A DNA stretch of 64,000 nt from Enterobacteriaceae bacterium LSJC7 (GCA_000302695.1 AMFN01000003.1:868001-932000); one strand, 5' to 3'; counted from the first letter of the stretch, positions 10,505-22,963 are shown. Notes: generated from the sequence alone by a model not told the origin. Made by a program: numbers and translations.

Positions 10505-12784
10505 TTACAGCACACCGGTCTGGGCTTCGACTACCGCCAGCGCCACCATATTCACAATGCGGCGCACGGAAGAGATGGAGGTCAGAATGTGCACCGGCTT
10601 CGCCACGCCCATCAGCACCGGCCCCACCGTTACCCCTTCGGAGCTGGAAACGCGCAGCAGGTTATAGCTGATACGCGCCGCTTCCATGTTCGGCATAATA
10701 AGAATATTGGCCGAGCCTTTGAGCGGGCTGTCCGGCATGCGGTCATTGCGGATGCTTTCAACCAGCGCCGCGTCACCGTGCATTTCACCGTCCACCATCA
10801 GATCCGGCGCGCGTTCGCGCACCAGCGCCAGCGTCTCGCGCATCTTCAGCGCGCCTGACGCGTCCGATGAGCCGTAGTTGGAGTGCGACAGCAGCGCCAC
10901 CTTCGGCTCAATACCAAAGCGGCGCACGGTTTCTGCCGCCATCAGAACGATTTCGGTCAACTGTTCTGGCGTTGGGTCGGCATTTACGTAAGTGTCGGCA
11001 ATGAAGGTGTTGCCGCTTGGCAGCAGCAGCGCGTTCATGGCACCGGCCGCTTGCACGCCCTCGCGGTAGCCAAACAGTTTTTCCACCACTGAGAAGTGCT
11101 CGTGATACTCACCGATGGTGCCGCAAATCAGCGCGTCCGCTTCGCCGCGGTGTACCATGATGGCACCAATCACGGTGGTATTGCTCAGTACCGCGCGCTG
11201 CGCCTGCTCCTGGGTTACGCCACGGCGCTTCATGATGTCGTAGTACTCGCTCCAGTACTCTTTGTAGCGCGGGTCGGATTCGTTGTTCACAATCTCAAAG
11301 TCGCGGCCAGGTTGAATTTGCAGACCCAGCTTCTGGATGCGCATTTCAATCACGCTCGGGCGACCAATCAGAATTGGTTTCGCCAGCCCTAAAGTCACCA
11401 GTTCCTGGGTGGCGTGTAGCACGCGGCTATCTTCCCCTTCTGCCAGCACCACGCGTTTAGGATCTTTGCGCGCCAGCGAGAAGATGGGCTTCATAAACAG
11501 GTTGGTTTTATAGACAAACTCCTCCAGCTTTTCCTGGTAGGCGTTGAAGTCTTCAATCGGGCGCGTCGCCACGCCAGAATCCATTGCGGCTTTTGCCACA
11601 GCGGGTGCAATTTTAACAATCAGACGTGGGTCAAACGGCTTGGGAATCAGGTATTCCGGACCAAACGACAGTTCCTGGTCACCGTAGGCCGACGCCACCA
11701 CTTCGCTTTGCTCAGCGAGCGCCAGTTCAGCAATGGCATGCACCGCCGCCAGCTTCATCTCTTCGTTAATTGCCGTCGCACCCACGTCCAGCGCACCGCG
11801 GAAGATAAACGGGAAGCACAGTACGTTGTTGACCTGATTTGGGAAGTCCGAACGACCGGTACAGATAATAGCATCCGGGCGTACCGCTTTTGCCAGCGGC
11901 GGCAGAATTTCTGGCTCAGGGTTGGCCAGCGCCAGAATCAGCGGCGAGGCAGCCATTTTCTCGACCATTTCCGGCTTCATCACGCCCGGACCTGAACAGC
12001 CGAGGAAAATATCCGCACCGGCAATCACCTCTTCGAGGCTACGTCTGCCGTCGTCGTCCACCGCATAGGCCGCTTTGGTTTCTGCCATGTTCTCTTCACG
12101 GCCTTTATAGATAACGCCGCGCGAGTCGCAGACCACAATGTTGTGCTTCTGCATGCCGAGCGCCACCAGCAGGTTCATACAGGCAATGGCAGATGCCCCT
12201 GCACCGGACACCACAAGACGCACGTCGGAGATGTTCTTTTTCACCACGCGCAAGCCGTTCAGTACCGCCGCAGTACAGATAATGGCGGTGCCGTGCTGGT
12301 CGTCATGGAACACCGGAATGTTCATACGCTCGCGCAGTTTCTGCTCAATGTAGAAGCACTCCGGCGCCTTGATATCCTCAAGGTTGATACCACCGAAGGT
12401 CGGCTCCAGCGCCGCCACCACATCAATAAGCTTATCCGGGTCAGTCTCATCGACTTCAATGTCAAATACGTCAATCCCGGCGAACTTTTTAAACAGTACG
12501 CCCTTGCCTTCCATCACCGGCTTACCGGCAAGCGCGCCAATATTGCCAAGCCCCAGCACCGCTGTACCGTTGGATACCACCGCCACCAGGTTACCGCGCG
12601 CGGTGTACTTGTGGGCGGCCAGCGGATCGGCGGCTATTTCCAGACAGGGGGCTGCCACGCCAGGCGAATAGGCCAGCGCCAGGTCGCGCTGGGTCGCCAG
12701 CGGCTTCGTTGGCGAAACCTGAATTTTGCCAGGGACAGGAAATTCGTGAAAATCGAGGGCGCTCTGTTTTAACTGCTCATCCAT
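10505..12784 (-). CDS. maeB: NADP-dependent malic enzyme with phosphotransacetylase-like domain
   Basis: Oxidative decarboxylation of malate to pyruvate with NADPH production. 759 residues, the E. coli MaeB length. The malic domain (about 1-160) has the family start [19 protein letters not shown], the NAD-binding domain (to about 430) contains [16 protein letters not shown], and the C-terminal 320 residues are a phosphotransacetylase-like domain that senses acetyl-CoA. It diverges from talA; the order maeB-talA-tktB is as in E. coli. Confidence 0.97.
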   Translation of the reverse strand: MDEQLKQSALDFHEFPVPGKIQVSPTKPLATQRDLALAYSPGVAAPCLEIAADPLAAHKYTARGNLVAVVSNGTAVLGLGNIGALAGKPVMEGKGVLFKKFAGIDVFDIEVDETDPDKLIDVVAALEPTFGGINLEDIKAPECFYIEQKLRERMNIPVFHDDQHGTAIICTAAVLNGLRVVKKNISDVRLVVSGAGASAIACMNLLVALGMQKHNIVVCDSRGVIYKGREENMAETKAAYAVDDDGRRSLEEVIAGADIFLGCSGPGVMKPEMVEKMAASPLILALANPEPEILPPLAKAVRPDAIICTGRSDFPNQVNNVLCFPFIFRGALDVGATAINEEMKLAAVHAIAELALAEQSEVVASAYGDQELSFGPEYLIPKPFDPRLIVKIAPAVAKAAMDSGVATRPIEDFNAYQEKLEEFVYKTNLFMKPIFSLARKDPKRVVLAEGEDSRVLHATQELVTLGLAKPILIGRPSVIEMRIQKLGLQIQPGRDFEIVNNESDPRYKEYWSEYYDIMKRRGVTQEQAQRAVLSNTTVIGAIMVHRGEADALICGTIGEYHEHFSVVEKLFGYREGVQAAGAMNALLLPSGNTFIADTYVNADPTPEQLTEIVLMAAETVRRFGIEPKVALLSHSNYGSSDASGALKMRETLALVRERAPDLMVDGEMHGDAALVESIRNDRMPDSPLKGSANILIMPNMEAARISYNLLRVSSSEGVTVGPVLMGVAKPVHILTSISSVRRIVNMVALAVVEAQTGVL

Positions 12785-12961
12785 CGTGTTGTACCTGTGT
12801 TTTTGTTCTGAACATATGCAGGGTTAAGGACCGTTAAGTATCTCCTCTCCCCGGTTTGTAAACTTTGAACAGCGCCATACTCTCACCATTACGCGCCAGA
12901 AAGTGTTAGAAATTTTTAGACAACATGTTACAGAACCAAAACTGCAATGCCACACCCGTCT

Positions 12962-12970
12962 GCTATGCTT
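12962..12970 (+). promoter_or_regulatory. Possible sigma-S type -10 element for talA
   Basis: GCTATGCTT, about 85 bases before the talA start, resembles the extended -10 preferred by RpoS (CTATACTT type). E. coli talA is RpoS-dependent. No CreB-type TTCAC direct repeat was found here. The match is by eye and not strong alone. Confidence 0.4.
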
Positions 12971-13052
12971 TTTTGTTATGCATCTCAAACTTTTCCGCCA
13001 GAGGGCGCGCCGGGACGCAACATAAATCACTGATAATCATGGAGTCGCATAC

Positions 13053-14003
13053 ATGAACCAACTTGAAGCCATTAAGCAGTTCACCACGGTCGTGGCCGAC
13101 AGCGGTGACATTGAATCCATTCGCCACTATCAGCCAGAAGATGCCACCACCAATCCCTCTCTGCTGCTCAAGGCCGCAGGACTTAAAAACTATGACCGGT
13201 TAATCGAAGATGCGCTGGAATATGCGCGCAAGAGCAGCGACAAGCGTGAACAGCAGGTCATCAGTGCCTGCGACAAGCTGGCGGTGAATTTCGGGGCCGA
13301 GATCCTGAAAAGCATCCCCGGGCGCGTCTCCACCGAGGTGGATGCCCGTCTGTCCTACGATAAAGACAAAAGCATTGCCAAAGCGCGCCATCTGGTCGCG
13401 CTGTATCAGGAGCAAGGCATTGATACATCACGCATTCTGATAAAGCTCGCCTCCACCTGGGAAGGCATCCGTGCCGCCCATGAACTGGAAAAAGAGGGCA
13501 TTCACTGCAACCTGACGCTGCTTTTCTCCTTTGCCCAGGCCCGCGCCTGCGCCGAAGCGGGCGTGTTCCTGATTTCACCGTTCGTTGGCCGTATATACGA
13601 CTGGTACAACAGCCGCCAGCCAATGGACCCGTATGTGGTGGAAGAAGATCCGGGCGTTAAATCGGTGCGCAACATTTACGACTATTACAAACAGCACAAT
13701 TACGAAACCATTGTTATGGGGGCGAGCTTTCGCCGCACCGAGCAAATTCTGGCGCTGGCAGGCTGTGACCGCCTGACTATCTCCCCTAACCTGCTTGAAG
13801 AACTGCAAAAAAGTGAGCAGCCGGTAGTACGCAAGCTCATCCCGACACCGCACAAATACAACCGCCCGGAGCCAATGAGCGAAGCCGAGTTCCGCTGGGA
13901 GCACAACCTGGATCCGATGGCCGTTGAGAAACTCACCGACGGTATTCGTCTGTTCGCCGTCGATCAGCGCAAGCTCGAAGACCTGCTCGCCGCCCGCCTT
14001 TAA
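13053..14003 (+). CDS. talA: Transaldolase A
   Basis: Non-oxidative pentose phosphate enzyme exchanging a dihydroxyacetone unit between sedoheptulose-7-P and glyceraldehyde-3-P. 316 residues, as in E. coli TalA. The catalytic lysine of the Schiff base lies in the [13 protein letters not shown] block (about residue 132), and the phosphate-binding Arg/Ser lie in [12 protein letters not shown]. The start has GGAG seven bases upstream. Followed after 18 bp by tktB, forming the stationary-phase talA-tktB pair. Confidence 0.97.
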   Translation: MNQLEAIKQFTTVVADSGDIESIRHYQPEDATTNPSLLLKAAGLKNYDRLIEDALEYARKSSDKREQQVISACDKLAVNFGAEILKSIPGRVSTEVDARLSYDKDKSIAKARHLVALYQEQGIDTSRILIKLASTWEGIRAAHELEKEGIHCNLTLLFSFAQARACAEAGVFLISPFVGRIYDWYNSRQPMDPYVVEEDPGVKSVRNIYDYYKQHNYETIVMGASFRRTEQILALAGCDRLTISPNLLEELQKSEQPVVRKLIPTPHKYNRPEPMSEAEFRWEHNLDPMAVEKLTDGIRLFAVDQRKLEDLLAARL

Positions 14004-14021
14004 CCCGACACGGAGCACACT

Positions 14022-16016
14022 ATGACTCGTCAGGCTCTTGCCAATGCGATTCGCGCCCTGAGTATGGACGCGGTTCAGAAAGCTAACTCCGGGCACCCCG
14101 GTGCACCGATGGGAATGGCGGATATCGCTGAAGTACTGTGGAACGACTTTCTTAAGCACAACCCGATTAACCCAACCTGGTATGACCGCGACCGGTTCGT
14201 CCTCTCCAACGGCCATGCCTCGATGCTGCTCTACAGCCTGCTGCATCTCACCGGCTACGATCTCTCGCTGGAGGAATTGAAAAACTTCCGCCAGCTGCAC
14301 TCGAAAACGCCCGGGCACCCGGAAATTGGCTACACGCCTGGCGTGGAAACCACCACCGGGCCGCTTGGCCAGGGGCTTGCCAACGCAGTGGGACTGGCGA
14401 TTGCCGAACGCACGCTGGGCGCACAGTTCAACCAACCAGGCCACGATATTGTCAATCACTATACCTGGGTGTTTATGGGTGACGGCTGCCTGATGGAGGG
14501 CATCTCACACGAAGCCTGTTCACTTGCCGGTACGCTCGGACTCGGCAAGCTGATTGGTTTTTATGACCACAACGGTATTTCGATTGATGGCGAAACCGAC
14601 GGCTGGTTTACCGACGATACGGCAAAGCGCTTTGAGGCCTATCACTGGCACGTCGTGCACGAGATTGATGGTCACGATCCGCAGGCGATTAAGCGCACCA
14701 TTGAAGAAGCGCAAAGTGTGAAAGATAAACCGTCGCTGATTATCTGCCGCACCGTGATTGGCTTTGGTTCCCCCAACAAAGCAGGCAAAGAGCAAGCGCA
14801 CGGCTCGCCGCTGGGTGCAGAAGAAGTCGCGCTGGCGCGTAAACAGCTTGGCTGGAATGAACCGCCGTTTGTTATCCCGAAGGACATTTACCAGGGCTGG
14901 GATGCGCGCGCAAAAGGCGAGAAGTCCGAATCCGACTGGAACAGTAAATTCGCCGCGTATCAGCAGGCACACCCGGAACTGGCGGCTGAGTTTACGCGCC
15001 GACTGCGTGGCGAGCTGCCGCCAGACTGGGAAGACACCACAGCACAACTGGTGACAACGTTGCAGGAAAATCCGGCCAAAATCGCCACCCGCAAGGCATC
15101 CCAGAATGTGCTCAATAAGATCGGCCCCATATTGCCAGAATTGCTCGGCGGCTCGGCCGACCTCGCCCCCAGTAACCTGACGCTCTGGTCGGGGTCAACG
15201 TCACTGAAAGAAGATATCGGCGGGAATTATATCCACTACGGCGTACGCGAGTTTGGCATGACGGCTATTGCCAACGGTATCGCCCATCACGGCGGCTTTG
15301 TGCCCTACACCGCGACCTTCCTGATGTTTGTGGAATATGCCCGCAACGCGGCGCGCATGGCAGCGCTGATGAAAGCGCGGCAAATCATGGTTTATACCCA
15401 CGACTCGATTGGTCTTGGCGAGGACGGCCCGACGCACCAGGCGGTCGAACAGCTGGCGAGCCTGCGCCTGACGCCAAACTTCAGCACCTGGCGGCCGTGC
15501 GACCAGGTAGAAGCGGCGGTTGCCTGGAAAGCCGCCGTAGAGCGCCATCACGGTCCGACGGCACTGATTCTCTCGCGCCAGAATCTGGCACAGATGGACA
15601 GGACTGGGCAGCAGGTTAAGGATATCGCGCGCGGCGGCTACGTACTTAAAGCGTGTAAGGGTAAGCCCGATGTGATTTTGATTGCCACCGGCTCTGAAAT
15701 GGAAATTACCGTGCTGGCAGCGGATAAACTCACGCAAGACGGGATAAAAGTGCAGGTGGTATCACTGCCGTCAACGGACGTGTTCGACGCCCAGGACGAC
15801 GCCTGGCGGGAAGCCGTGCTGCCCTCTGACGTTAGCGCCCGCGTGGCTGTGGAAGCCGGTATTGCTGACTACTGGTACAAATATGTCGGGCTTAAAGGTG
15901 CCGTGGTTGGCATGACGGGATTTGGTGAGTCGGCACCTGCCGAAAAGCTATTCCCTTACTTTGGCTTTACCGTTGAAAACGTGGTGAAAAAAGCGCGCCA
16001 GGTGTCAGGGCGTTAG
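14022..16016 (+). CDS. tktB: Transketolase 2
   Basis: Thiamine-diphosphate enzyme moving two-carbon units between pentose and hexose phosphates. 664 residues (E. coli TktB 667). The ThDP-binding motif begins [18 protein letters not shown] (about 155) and ends in the NG of DHNGISIDG. The pyrimidine domain holds [14 protein letters not shown], and the C-terminal domain VVSLPSTD. Linkage to talA identifies it as the TktB rather than the TktA paralogue. Its stop codon overlaps the convergent ypfG by 12 bp. Confidence 0.96.
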   Translation: MTRQALANAIRALSMDAVQKANSGHPGAPMGMADIAEVLWNDFLKHNPINPTWYDRDRFVLSNGHASMLLYSLLHLTGYDLSLEELKNFRQLHSKTPGHPEIGYTPGVETTTGPLGQGLANAVGLAIAERTLGAQFNQPGHDIVNHYTWVFMGDGCLMEGISHEACSLAGTLGLGKLIGFYDHNGISIDGETDGWFTDDTAKRFEAYHWHVVHEIDGHDPQAIKRTIEEAQSVKDKPSLIICRTVIGFGSPNKAGKEQAHGSPLGAEEVALARKQLGWNEPPFVIPKDIYQGWDARAKGEKSESDWNSKFAAYQQAHPELAAEFTRRLRGELPPDWEDTTAQLVTTLQENPAKIATRKASQNVLNKIGPILPELLGGSADLAPSNLTLWSGSTSLKEDIGGNYIHYGVREFGMTAIANGIAHHGGFVPYTATFLMFVEYARNAARMAALMKARQIMVYTHDSIGLGEDGPTHQAVEQLASLRLTPNFSTWRPCDQVEAAVAWKAAVERHHGPTALILSRQNLAQMDRTGQQVKDIARGGYVLKACKGKPDVILIATGSEMEITVLAADKLTQDGIKVQVVSLPSTDVFDAQDDAWREAVLPSDVSARVAVEAGIADYWYKYVGLKGAVVGMTGFGESAPAEKLFPYFGFTVENVVKKARQVSGR

Positions 16017-17066
16017 GCGCGCATTCGCCTGACGCGTGACCCACAGTACGGGCCAGGCATCTGGCCCGTGCCAGCCGTCGCAGGCAGGTTCTGCGGCGTA
16101 GCGCGCCAGGCGAAAACGCTGGCCGTCAAAGCGCCAGCGTGTTGCCACCCCGCAGTCGCCGATGCCCCTGCTTTTTTCAAGCGTGCGTAGCTCACCCGTT
16201 TTCTCATCAAACTGGCCGTTCATTAGCTCAAGCCGCCGGTTTTGTCCTTTGGGCTGAAACGGCAGTGTCAGCTGCACCGGTATTGCGCGCGTGGGATCGT
16301 GCCTGGGCACGCGCCAGGCCAGGTCAACCACATTCCAGGCGCCAGCCTCACAACTCACCAGCACCAGCGCACTGGTTTCACTCAGCGCCCAGGCTCTGAC
16401 CTTCCGGCGCTCCGGGTCAATAGAACAGCGGCTGGCGTTCATGCGCCAGGCAGCATAATCGAGCAGCGCCGCACGCTCTTCTTTGCTAAGCGGCGTCATC
16501 GGCTCCGGGCCAGGCAGCGTCTGTAACGCCGGGACCAGGGGGACACTTCGCGCCGCCGCCAGCCCTTTTTCCAGCCACGCACTTTCCGTGCCAACGCGCT
16601 GCTGCCTGTCGTCGATATATAACAGCGCAGCCTTCAATCCAGTGAGTGAAAGGTTGCCGGGTCCATCATGCAGCGTGATGGTTTCCCCTTCGCCAATTTC
16701 ACGCAAGAACGCGTCAATGGTGCTGCTGTCGTTGGTAGACAGCATGTGTTCACCGCTGTGCCAGCGCCCACTGAGCACAAGCGGTACGCCATCAAGCTGC
16801 AGGCGCGGCGCAATCGGCGGCTGGCCGACAAAAGCATGGGTGAGTGCGCCCAGTTCAATACGCAGTGTGGCATCAACGCCGACGCCAGCGCTGCGGCCAA
16901 TCGACATCACCAGTCCCTGGTGCAAACCGGTATTACGCGCCTGGCAGAAATTCTGGTTGTTGCAGGTCACCTGCCAGTCAGAAAAGCTGCGCTGAACAGG
17001 TTCAGCCAGCACGCAGGCAGAAAAACACAGGCAACACAGTAGCAGAGTTTTTAACGGATAAAGCAT
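16005..17066 (-). CDS. ypfG: DUF1176 secreted protein YpfG
   Basis: Exported protein of unknown function. 353 residues from the ATG at 17066; a TTG two codons earlier has better ribosome-site spacing and is the alternative. Signal peptide 1-22 ([14 protein letters not shown]), then [21 protein letters not shown], the DUF1176 hallmark with a likely disulfide pair. More paired cysteines lie near [15 protein letters not shown] and the C-terminal GDCGVATRW and PACDGWHGP. Convergent to tktB with overlapping ends, the same neighbours as in E. coli. Confidence 0.9.
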   Translation of the reverse strand: MLYPLKTLLLCCLCFSACVLAEPVQRSFSDWQVTCNNQNFCQARNTGLHQGLVMSIGRSAGVGVDATLRIELGALTHAFVGQPPIAPRLQLDGVPLVLSGRWHSGEHMLSTNDSSTIDAFLREIGEGETITLHDGPGNLSLTGLKAALLYIDDRQQRVGTESAWLEKGLAAARSVPLVPALQTLPGPEPMTPLSKEERAALLDYAAWRMNASRCSIDPERRKVRAWALSETSALVLVSCEAGAWNVVDLAWRVPRHDPTRAIPVQLTLPFQPKGQNRRLELMNGQFDEKTGELRTLEKSRGIGDCGVATRWRFDGQRFRLARYAAEPACDGWHGPDAWPVLWVTRQANARLTP

Positions 17067-17202
17067 GGGCAAGACGTTCCGGCGGGCATCTCAGTGGTCG
17101 AATTATGTCCACATCTTCGGTTGCCCTGCCGCTGCACTCAATCAGATTTTTCAGATTGCTCAGTCACCTTCATACCGTGCTGCCCTTGCTTCTGACGGGG
17201 GT

Positions 17203-17775
17203 TTACATCACGCCGCGCAACTGTAACTGCTGGAGCAGAATCACCGTTTTACCATCGCGAATTTCACCGCGCTTTACCCTCTCCAGCGCATCAGCAAAAG
17301 GCAGTTCCAGCACGTCGATATCTTCATCTTCTACGCCACCGCCCTGCCCGGTATGTTGCGCATCGCTGTACTGCGCCATAAAAAAGTGCACCACCTCAGT
17401 GACACCACCGGGCGACATATACAGTTCAAACACCTTCTCTACCTCGCCCACCTGGTAGCCCGTCTCTTCAGCCGCTTCTTTGCGGGCACAGACCTCTGGC
17501 GCGTCGGCATCAAGTAGCCCGGCGCAGCATTCAATCAGCATGCCGTCAGCATTACCATTGACCCAGGTTGCGACGCGGAACTGGCGCGTCAGCACCACAG
17601 TTTTCTTTTGCGTGTTATAGAGCAGAATGGTTGCGCCATTGCCGCGATCGTAAACTTCGCGACGGTGGCGCATCACCTCGCCGCTGCGGTGAGTTAAATC
17701 GTAGGTAATGTTGCGCAGGACAAAATAGTTGTCGGAAAGGATTTTGTCTTTGATGACCGTGATACGTGGTGACAT
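17203..17775 (-). CDS. nudK: GDP-mannose pyrophosphatase NudK (Nudix)
   Basis: Nudix hydrolase that splits GDP-mannose to mannose-1-P and GMP. 190 residues (191 in E. coli). The Nudix box is seen at [23 protein letters not shown] (GX5EX7REUXEEXGU pattern with K for R, as in E. coli). The start [13 protein letters not shown] was chosen from homology and the GGAGCTG ribosome site; the frame is open 32 codons further. It lies 104 bp downstream of napC on the same strand, so nap transcripts could continue into it. Confidence 0.94.
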   Translation of the reverse strand: MSPRITVIKDKILSDNYFVLRNITYDLTHRSGEVMRHRREVYDRGNGATILLYNTQKKTVVLTRQFRVATWVNGNADGMLIECCAGLLDADAPEVCARKEAAEETGYQVGEVEKVFELYMSPGGVTEVVHFFMAQYSDAQHTGQGGGVEDEDIDVLELPFADALERVKRGEIRDGKTVILLQQLQLRGVM

Positions 17776-17879
17776 AGCAGCTCCCTGAAAACAAGTACAG
17801 TGCCATACTACGTCGTCAGCAAGGGATTGTCGCGAAGCGTAAAAATGCCGCCCGACGAACGCGAGCGGCAAAAGGGATA

Positions 17880-18476
17880 TCAGAAGCCTGGCTGAACCTC
17901 ACGCATATCCGGCAGCTTGTGGGCAATACCCTTGTGGCAATCAATACAGGTCTGGCCGTCTTTAATGGCCTGTTCGTGCATCTTGCCCGCCACCGTTTTC
18001 TGTGCGGTAAAGTCCATGTAATCAAAATTATGGCAGTTGCGGCACTCCTGAGAGTTGTTCTCTTTCATCCTGCGCCACTCGTTTTGCGCCATGCTCAGGC
18101 GGTGTGTTTCAAACTTCTGCGGCGTGTCGATGATGCCAAAGATTTTGCCGTACAGCTCCTTGCTGGCCTTGATCTTACGCACCATCTTCGGCACAAACTC
18201 ATGCGGCACGTGGCAGTCCGGGCAGGTCGCACGCACGCCGCTGCGGTTATTGTAGTGCACTGTTTCCATGTACTCTTCGTACACGGTAGCGCGCATTTCG
18301 TGGCAGCTGATGCAGAACTGTTCGGTGTTGGCCGCTTCCATCCCGGTGTTAAAACCGCCCCAGAAGATAATCCCGGCACCGAAACCCAGCAGCAGCAAGG
18401 TGCCAAGCGCCAGACGGCTCGGGCGCCACCACCACTGCCAGAGACGGCGAATCAGGCCTGGCTTTTTGTTTTCCAT
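17880..18476 (-). CDS. napC: Membrane tetrahaem cytochrome c, quinol dehydrogenase NapC
   Basis: Transfers electrons from menaquinol/ubiquinol to the periplasmic NapAB complex. NapC/NirT family: one N-terminal anchor helix (about residues 15-38) and four CxxCH haem sites (CISCH, CPDCH, CRNCH, CIDCH), all intact. About 198 residues (200 in E. coli). Two adjacent ATG codons (18479 and 18476) and an overlapping GTG compete; the second ATG has the best spacing from GAGG. Last gene of napFDAGHBC, overlapping the end of napB or nearly so. Confidence 0.95.
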   Translation of the reverse strand: MENKKPGLIRRLWQWWWRPSRLALGTLLLLGFGAGIIFWGGFNTGMEAANTEQFCISCHEMRATVYEEYMETVHYNNRSGVRATCPDCHVPHEFVPKMVRKIKASKELYGKIFGIIDTPQKFETHRLSMAQNEWRRMKENNSQECRNCHNFDYMDFTAQKTVAGKMHEQAIKDGQTCIDCHKGIAHKLPDMREVQPGF

Positions 18477-18484
18477 CATTTGCC

Positions 18485-18931
18485 TCACTTACCAAAGCCT
18501 TTGGACGGCTCGAAGGTGTTATCAACTATCGGTGCCGCATCAGCCTGCGGCACATGGCACTGCAAACAGAAGTAACGACGCGGCGCTACGCCGGAGAGCA
18601 CTTTGCCGTCGCTGTCCATAAAGTGAGTCGGGCTGATGCGCGGTGCGCCGGTATTGCGATAGTGCTCCACGCCGTGGCATGCCAGGCAGCGGTTGGTATT
18701 GGTCGTCACCTGGTAGCCATCAATGCTGTGCGGGATCATTGGCGGCTGGTTTACATAGTTCAGCGCCATACGGTCCTGCTCTTTGGGTATGCGCATGTTT
18801 TCCTGCACGCCGGACACTTCCGGTGACTGGCTCAGATCCACCGCGTCCACCGCCAGCGCAGCACCGCTCATCATTAACATCAACGCCGCCATGCAGCTAA
18901 AAAAAGGTTTTTTACGGACAGGGCTTTTCAT
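18485..18931 (-). CDS. napB: Periplasmic dihaem cytochrome c NapB
   Basis: Small electron-transfer subunit that passes electrons from NapC to NapA. 148 residues with a Sec signal (ending ALA near residue 27) and two CxxCH sites, CLACH and CLQCH, with conserved flanks (TTNTNRC, APRRYFC). The start MKSPVRKK was chosen to match E. coli; its ATG overlaps the napH stop by four bases. Haem attachment needs the ccm system, which is not in this window. Confidence 0.95.
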   Translation of the reverse strand: MKSPVRKKPFFSCMAALMLMMSGAALAVDAVDLSQSPEVSGVQENMRIPKEQDRMALNYVNQPPMIPHSIDGYQVTTNTNRCLACHGVEHYRNTGAPRISPTHFMDSDGKVLSGVAPRRYFCLQCHVPQADAAPIVDNTFEPSKGFGK

Positions 18932-19791
18932 GATTTTGCTCCCGAACTCCATCGTGTCGTTATTTTGAGAACCTCTTCAGCGCAAACATCCACACAGCGA
19001 CCACAGGCCATGCAGTCACGGTCGGTTACCTGCGCCGGGCTCTCTTTATCCAGCACCGGTGCACGCAGAATGTGCGGCTCCGGGCAAACGTGAAAACAAT
19101 CCATACAGCGGGTGCAGTTATCGCGCCCCGCAGCACTCACTTGTAGCGCGCCTTTCGCGCCAGTCAGGCCGTAAAACGCGCCTAGCGGACACAAATGCCC
19201 GCACCAGCCGTGCTCTACAACCAGCAAATCAAAGACAAATAGCGCAACCAGTAGCCAGAGTCCGGCACCGAAGCCAAAGATAAGGCCGCGGCCCATCAGC
19301 GACACCGGGTTTAACCACTCCCACACCAGGCCGCCGAAAACCGCGCTACCCACCAGCACCAGCGCCAGCAGGATGTAGCGCAACCCGCGCGGCAGCGCCG
19401 CAGAACGCGTGATGCCAAAACGACGGCGCAGCCAGGCGGCGAGGTCAGTCAGCGGATTCACCGGGCAAACCCAGCCACAGAAAGTGCGCTTGCCGAGCAG
19501 CGCATAGCTCACCACCACCACTGCGGCCCCCACCAGCGCCAGCGTGCCGGGCAGATGCCCGCTTGCCAGGCTTTGCAGAATCATCAGCGGGTCACTCAGC
19601 GGTACGGTATCTAAGAGCAGGCTGCTGCTGTAGTTACCGCGCAAAATCCACACGCCGAGTAGCGGACCACTGAGAAACAGCGCCAGCACCAGCAACTGCG
19701 TGATACGCCTGAGCACCAGCCAGCGGTTGCTGCGCCACCAGCCTTTCCTGGCCCACGCATCGCGCCCGACGTCCTGCTTACGATTTGCCAT
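18928..19791 (-). CDS. napH: Ferredoxin-type membrane quinol dehydrogenase subunit NapH
   Basis: Membrane iron-sulfur protein that with NapG feeds electrons from ubiquinol toward NapC/NapAB. 287 residues, equal to E. coli. Four transmembrane segments, two cytoplasmic CxxxCP motifs (CGWVCP, CGHLCP) and two C-terminal 4Fe-4S motifs ([25 protein letters not shown]). The start [10 protein letters not shown] was chosen by homology; it overlaps napG by 14 bp. Confidence 0.95.
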   Translation of the reverse strand: MANRKQDVGRDAWARKGWWRSNRWLVLRRITQLLVLALFLSGPLLGVWILRGNYSSSLLLDTVPLSDPLMILQSLASGHLPGTLALVGAAVVVVSYALLGKRTFCGWVCPVNPLTDLAAWLRRRFGITRSAALPRGLRYILLALVLVGSAVFGGLVWEWLNPVSLMGRGLIFGFGAGLWLLVALFVFDLLVVEHGWCGHLCPLGAFYGLTGAKGALQVSAAGRDNCTRCMDCFHVCPEPHILRAPVLDKESPAQVTDRDCMACGRCVDVCAEEVLKITTRWSSGAKS

Positions 19792-20473
19792 CGCCACTCT
19801 CCAGCCAGCCGAAACGGTAGTGATGCCCCAGTTCGCCCTTCGCAAGGTCGCGCGGCAGCACTTTTATTGCCGCGACATCCAGCACGCAGGCCTGCTCACA
19901 CTTGCCGCAGCCAGTACAGTCGCTGCTGTGTACCGTCGGCAGGAAGCGCGCATGCTTGCCGGTGCGGGTGTTGCGCTCCAGCTCAAGCGTAATGGCCTTA
20001 TCAATGGACGGGCAGACGCGATAACACACGTCACAACGCAGCCCCTGGAAGTTAAGGCAGTTTTCCTGGTCCAGCAGTACCGCAAGCCCCATGCGCGCGT
20101 CATCAATGGAGGGCAGTTCGTTGTCCAGCGCACCGCTCGGACAGACCACGGCACAGGGAATGTCCTCACACATTTCGCACGGGATTTCACGGGCCACGAA
20201 GTAGGGCGTGCCGGCCGCATCACCCGTTACCAGCGTCGCCAGCTTCAGCGTGTCATACGGGCAGGCCTGAACGCACTGCCCGCAACGCACACAGGCGCGG
20301 GAAAAAGCCGGTTCTGCTAATGCACCCGGCGGGCGCAGGCGCACCCCGCTTGCCTGGCTGCGCTGCTGCTGAATACCCAGCAGCGCCACGGCAATTCCCA
20401 GCCCGCCAGCCGCCCGCGCGGCATCGCGCAGGAAGCGACGGCGCGCCGGGGTCGGGGCATCCTTGCGCGCCAT
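19778..20473 (-). CDS. napG: Ferredoxin-type periplasmic protein NapG
   Basis: Periplasmic four-cluster ferredoxin working with NapH. 231 residues, the E. coli length. N-terminal Tat signal ([11 protein letters not shown]). Four cysteine clusters are visible: [26 protein letters not shown], the [17 protein letters not shown] group, and [11 protein letters not shown]. It begins three bases after napA ends. Confidence 0.95.
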   Translation of the reverse strand: MARKDAPTPARRRFLRDAARAAGGLGIAVALLGIQQQRSQASGVRLRPPGALAEPAFSRACVRCGQCVQACPYDTLKLATLVTGDAAGTPYFVAREIPCEMCEDIPCAVVCPSGALDNELPSIDDARMGLAVLLDQENCLNFQGLRCDVCYRVCPSIDKAITLELERNTRTGKHARFLPTVHSSDCTGCGKCEQACVLDVAAIKVLPRDLAKGELGHHYRFGWLESGDGKS

Positions 20474-20476
20474 GAT

Positions 20477-22963
20477 TTACACCTTCACCACTTTAACGGC
20501 GCACTTCTTGAAATCCGTCTCGCGAGAGAGCGGATCGGTCGCGTCGATGGTGAGGTTGTTCACCAGCTGGCCGGCGTCAAAGAACGGCATGTAGACCAGG
20601 CCTTTCGGCGGCGTGTTACGCCCGCGGGTTTCCACAGTGGTAATAACTTCGCCACGACGCGACACCACTTTGACCTTTTCACCACGGCGCATACCGCGGT
20701 CTTTGGCATCCAGCGGGTGGATAAACAGCACGGCTTCCGGGAATGCACGGTGCAGTTCCGGCACGCGGCGCGTCATGCTGCCGGTATGCCAGTGCTCCAG
20801 CACACGGCCGGTCGACAGCCACAGGTCGTATTCTTTATCCGGCGCTTCGGCGGCGGGTTCAAACGGCAGCGCAAAGATAACCGCTTTACCGTCTGGCTTA
20901 CCGTAGAACTTATAGCCTTCACCGGCTTTGACATACGGATCGTGGCCTTCGCTGTAGCGCCACTGGGTTTCTTTGCCATCAACCACCGGCCAGCGCAGAC
21001 CGCGCGCCTTGTGATAGTCGTCAAACGGCGCCAGGTCATGGCCGTGGCCGCGCCCGAAGGCCGCGTACTCTTCAAACAAACCTTTTTGCAGATAGAAGCC
21101 CAGTTCGCGCGCTTCGTCATTCAGCTGGTCGTCTTTCAGTTCGCTCAGCGGGTACTTGCGAATACGGTCGGTGGCAAACAGCACCTCATAAAGCGTTTTA
21201 CCGCGCATTTCCGGGCGCTGGGCCAGCAATTCTTCGCTCCAGACTTCGTCAGTCTTAAAGCGCTTCGCAAAGCTCACCAGCTGCCAGAGGTCAGATTTCG
21301 CCTCACCCGGTGCAGCAACCTGCTGGTGCCAGAACTGGGTTCGGCGCTCGGCGTTGCCGTAGGCACCTTCTTTTTCCACCCACATTGCAGTCGGCAGAAT
21401 CAGGTCGGCGGCAAGCGCACTCACCGTTGGGTACGGATCGGAAACAATCACGAAGTTGCGCGGATCGCGCCAGCCCGGCATACGGTCTTCGTTAATGTTC
21501 GGACCGGCCTGCATGTTGTTATTACACATCACCCAGTAGACGTTCAGTTTGCCGTCTTTGAGCGCACGGTCCTGCGCAATAGCGTGCAGACCCACTTTTG
21601 ACGGAATGGTCCCTGACGGCAGGTCCCACTCTTTCTCGGTAATCTGGCGGTGCTTTTCGTTGGTCACCACCATGTCAGCAGGCAGACGGTGGGCAAAGGT
21701 GCCGACTTCACGCGCCGTACCGCACGCAGACGGCTGGCCGGTCAGCGAGAACGGACCACAGCCCGGCTGTGAGATTTTGCCGGTCAGCAGGTGGATGTTG
21801 TAGCACAGGTTGTTGGCCCACACGCCGCGCACATGCTGGTTGAAGCCCATCGTCCAGTAGGAAATGACTTTCTTGCTCGGGTCCGCATACAGCTTCGCCA
21901 GGCGCTCCAGCTGATCTTTTGGCACGCCGCTCATCTCGTGCGCTTTGTCGAGGGTATAGTCGGCGACAAACGCCTTGTACTCTTCAAAGCTCATCGGCTC
22001 AGAGGCGTCGGAACCCGGGTTTTTCGCGGCTTTTTCCAGCGGATGCTCAGGACGCAGGCCATAACCGATGTCGGTAGCACCGCGGCGCAGGGTAACGTGC
22101 TTAGAGAAGAAATCTTCGTTAACCGCATCGTTCTGAATGATGTAGTTAGCGATGTAGTTGAGGATGGCGAGATCAGACTGCGGCGTGAAGATCATGCCGT
22201 TGTCCGCAAGCTCAAAGCTGCGGTGGCGGAAGGTCGACAGCACGGCCACTTCCACGCCGTTGTTGGCCAGGCGGCGGTCGGTGATGCGCGACCACAGGAT
22301 CGGGTGCATCTCCGCCATGTTGGAGCCCCACAGCACAAAAGCGTCGGCCTGCTCGATATCGTCGTAGCAGCCCATCGGCTCATCCATACCAAAGGTACGC
22401 ATGAAGCCCACTACCGCCGATGCCATGCAGTGGCGGGCGTTGGGGTCGATGTTGTTAGAGCGAAAGCCCGCTTTGAACAGCTTGGCGGCCGCGTAGCCTT
22501 CCCACACGGTCCACTGGCCGGAGCCGAACATGCCGATGCCGTCCGGGCCTTTCTCTTTAAGCGATGCCTTAAACTTCTCTTCCATCACATCAAAGGCTTT
22601 TTCCCAGCTAACCGGCGTGAACTCGCCCTGTTTGTCGTACTCGCCGTCGCGCATACGCAGCAGCGGCTGCGTCAGACGGTCTTTTCCGTACATAATTTTT
22701 GGCAGGAAGTAGCCCTTGATGCAGTTCAGACCGCGGTTGACCGGCGCATCCGGGTCGCCCTGGCTTGCCACAACGCGGCCATTCTGGGTACCGACCAGCA
22801 CGCCGCAGCCGGTGCCGCAGAAACGGCACGGCGCTTTGTCCCATTTGATGGCGTCAGACTGCCCTACCACCGCACGCGCGGCGGCGGGAACACTGATACC
22901 GGCTGCCGCAGCGGCCGCGGCGACGGCGTTAGCTTTCATGAAGCTACGACGACTGAGTTTCAT
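20477..22963 (-). CDS. napA: Periplasmic nitrate reductase, catalytic subunit
   Basis: Molybdopterin enzyme reducing nitrate to nitrite in the periplasm with high affinity. 828 residues, as in E. coli. Tat signal SRRSFMK at 4-10. The 4Fe-4S ligands are at Cys46, Cys49, Cys53 (CRFCGTGC) and Cys81 (NRGLNC), and the molybdenum cysteine is in NARHCMAS near residue 179. The conserved lysine between cluster and cofactor follows Cys81 (CIKG). Translation overlaps napD by four bases. Confidence 0.98.
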   Translation of the reverse strand: MKLSRRSFMKANAVAAAAAAAGISVPAAARAVVGQSDAIKWDKAPCRFCGTGCGVLVGTQNGRVVASQGDPDAPVNRGLNCIKGYFLPKIMYGKDRLTQPLLRMRDGEYDKQGEFTPVSWEKAFDVMEEKFKASLKEKGPDGIGMFGSGQWTVWEGYAAAKLFKAGFRSNNIDPNARHCMASAVVGFMRTFGMDEPMGCYDDIEQADAFVLWGSNMAEMHPILWSRITDRRLANNGVEVAVLSTFRHRSFELADNGMIFTPQSDLAILNYIANYIIQNDAVNEDFFSKHVTLRRGATDIGYGLRPEHPLEKAAKNPGSDASEPMSFEEYKAFVADYTLDKAHEMSGVPKDQLERLAKLYADPSKKVISYWTMGFNQHVRGVWANNLCYNIHLLTGKISQPGCGPFSLTGQPSACGTAREVGTFAHRLPADMVVTNEKHRQITEKEWDLPSGTIPSKVGLHAIAQDRALKDGKLNVYWVMCNNNMQAGPNINEDRMPGWRDPRNFVIVSDPYPTVSALAADLILPTAMWVEKEGAYGNAERRTQFWHQQVAAPGEAKSDLWQLVSFAKRFKTDEVWSEELLAQRPEMRGKTLYEVLFATDRIRKYPLSELKDDQLNDEARELGFYLQKGLFEEYAAFGRGHGHDLAPFDDYHKARGLRWPVVDGKETQWRYSEGHDPYVKAGEGYKFYGKPDGKAVIFALPFEPAAEAPDKEYDLWLSTGRVLEHWHTGSMTRRVPELHRAFPEAVLFIHPLDAKDRGMRRGEKVKVVSRRGEVITTVETRGRNTPPKGLVYMPFFDAGQLVNNLTIDATDPLSRETDFKKCAVKVVKV

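Noticed and set aside
13575-14459. Long minus-strand frame across the talA-tktB junction
   Set aside because: Covers two conserved genes on the other strand; no start signals, no domain.
17776-17871. Extension of nudK by 32 codons
   Set aside because: Residues do not match the family; a ribosome site and the homologous start lie at 17775.
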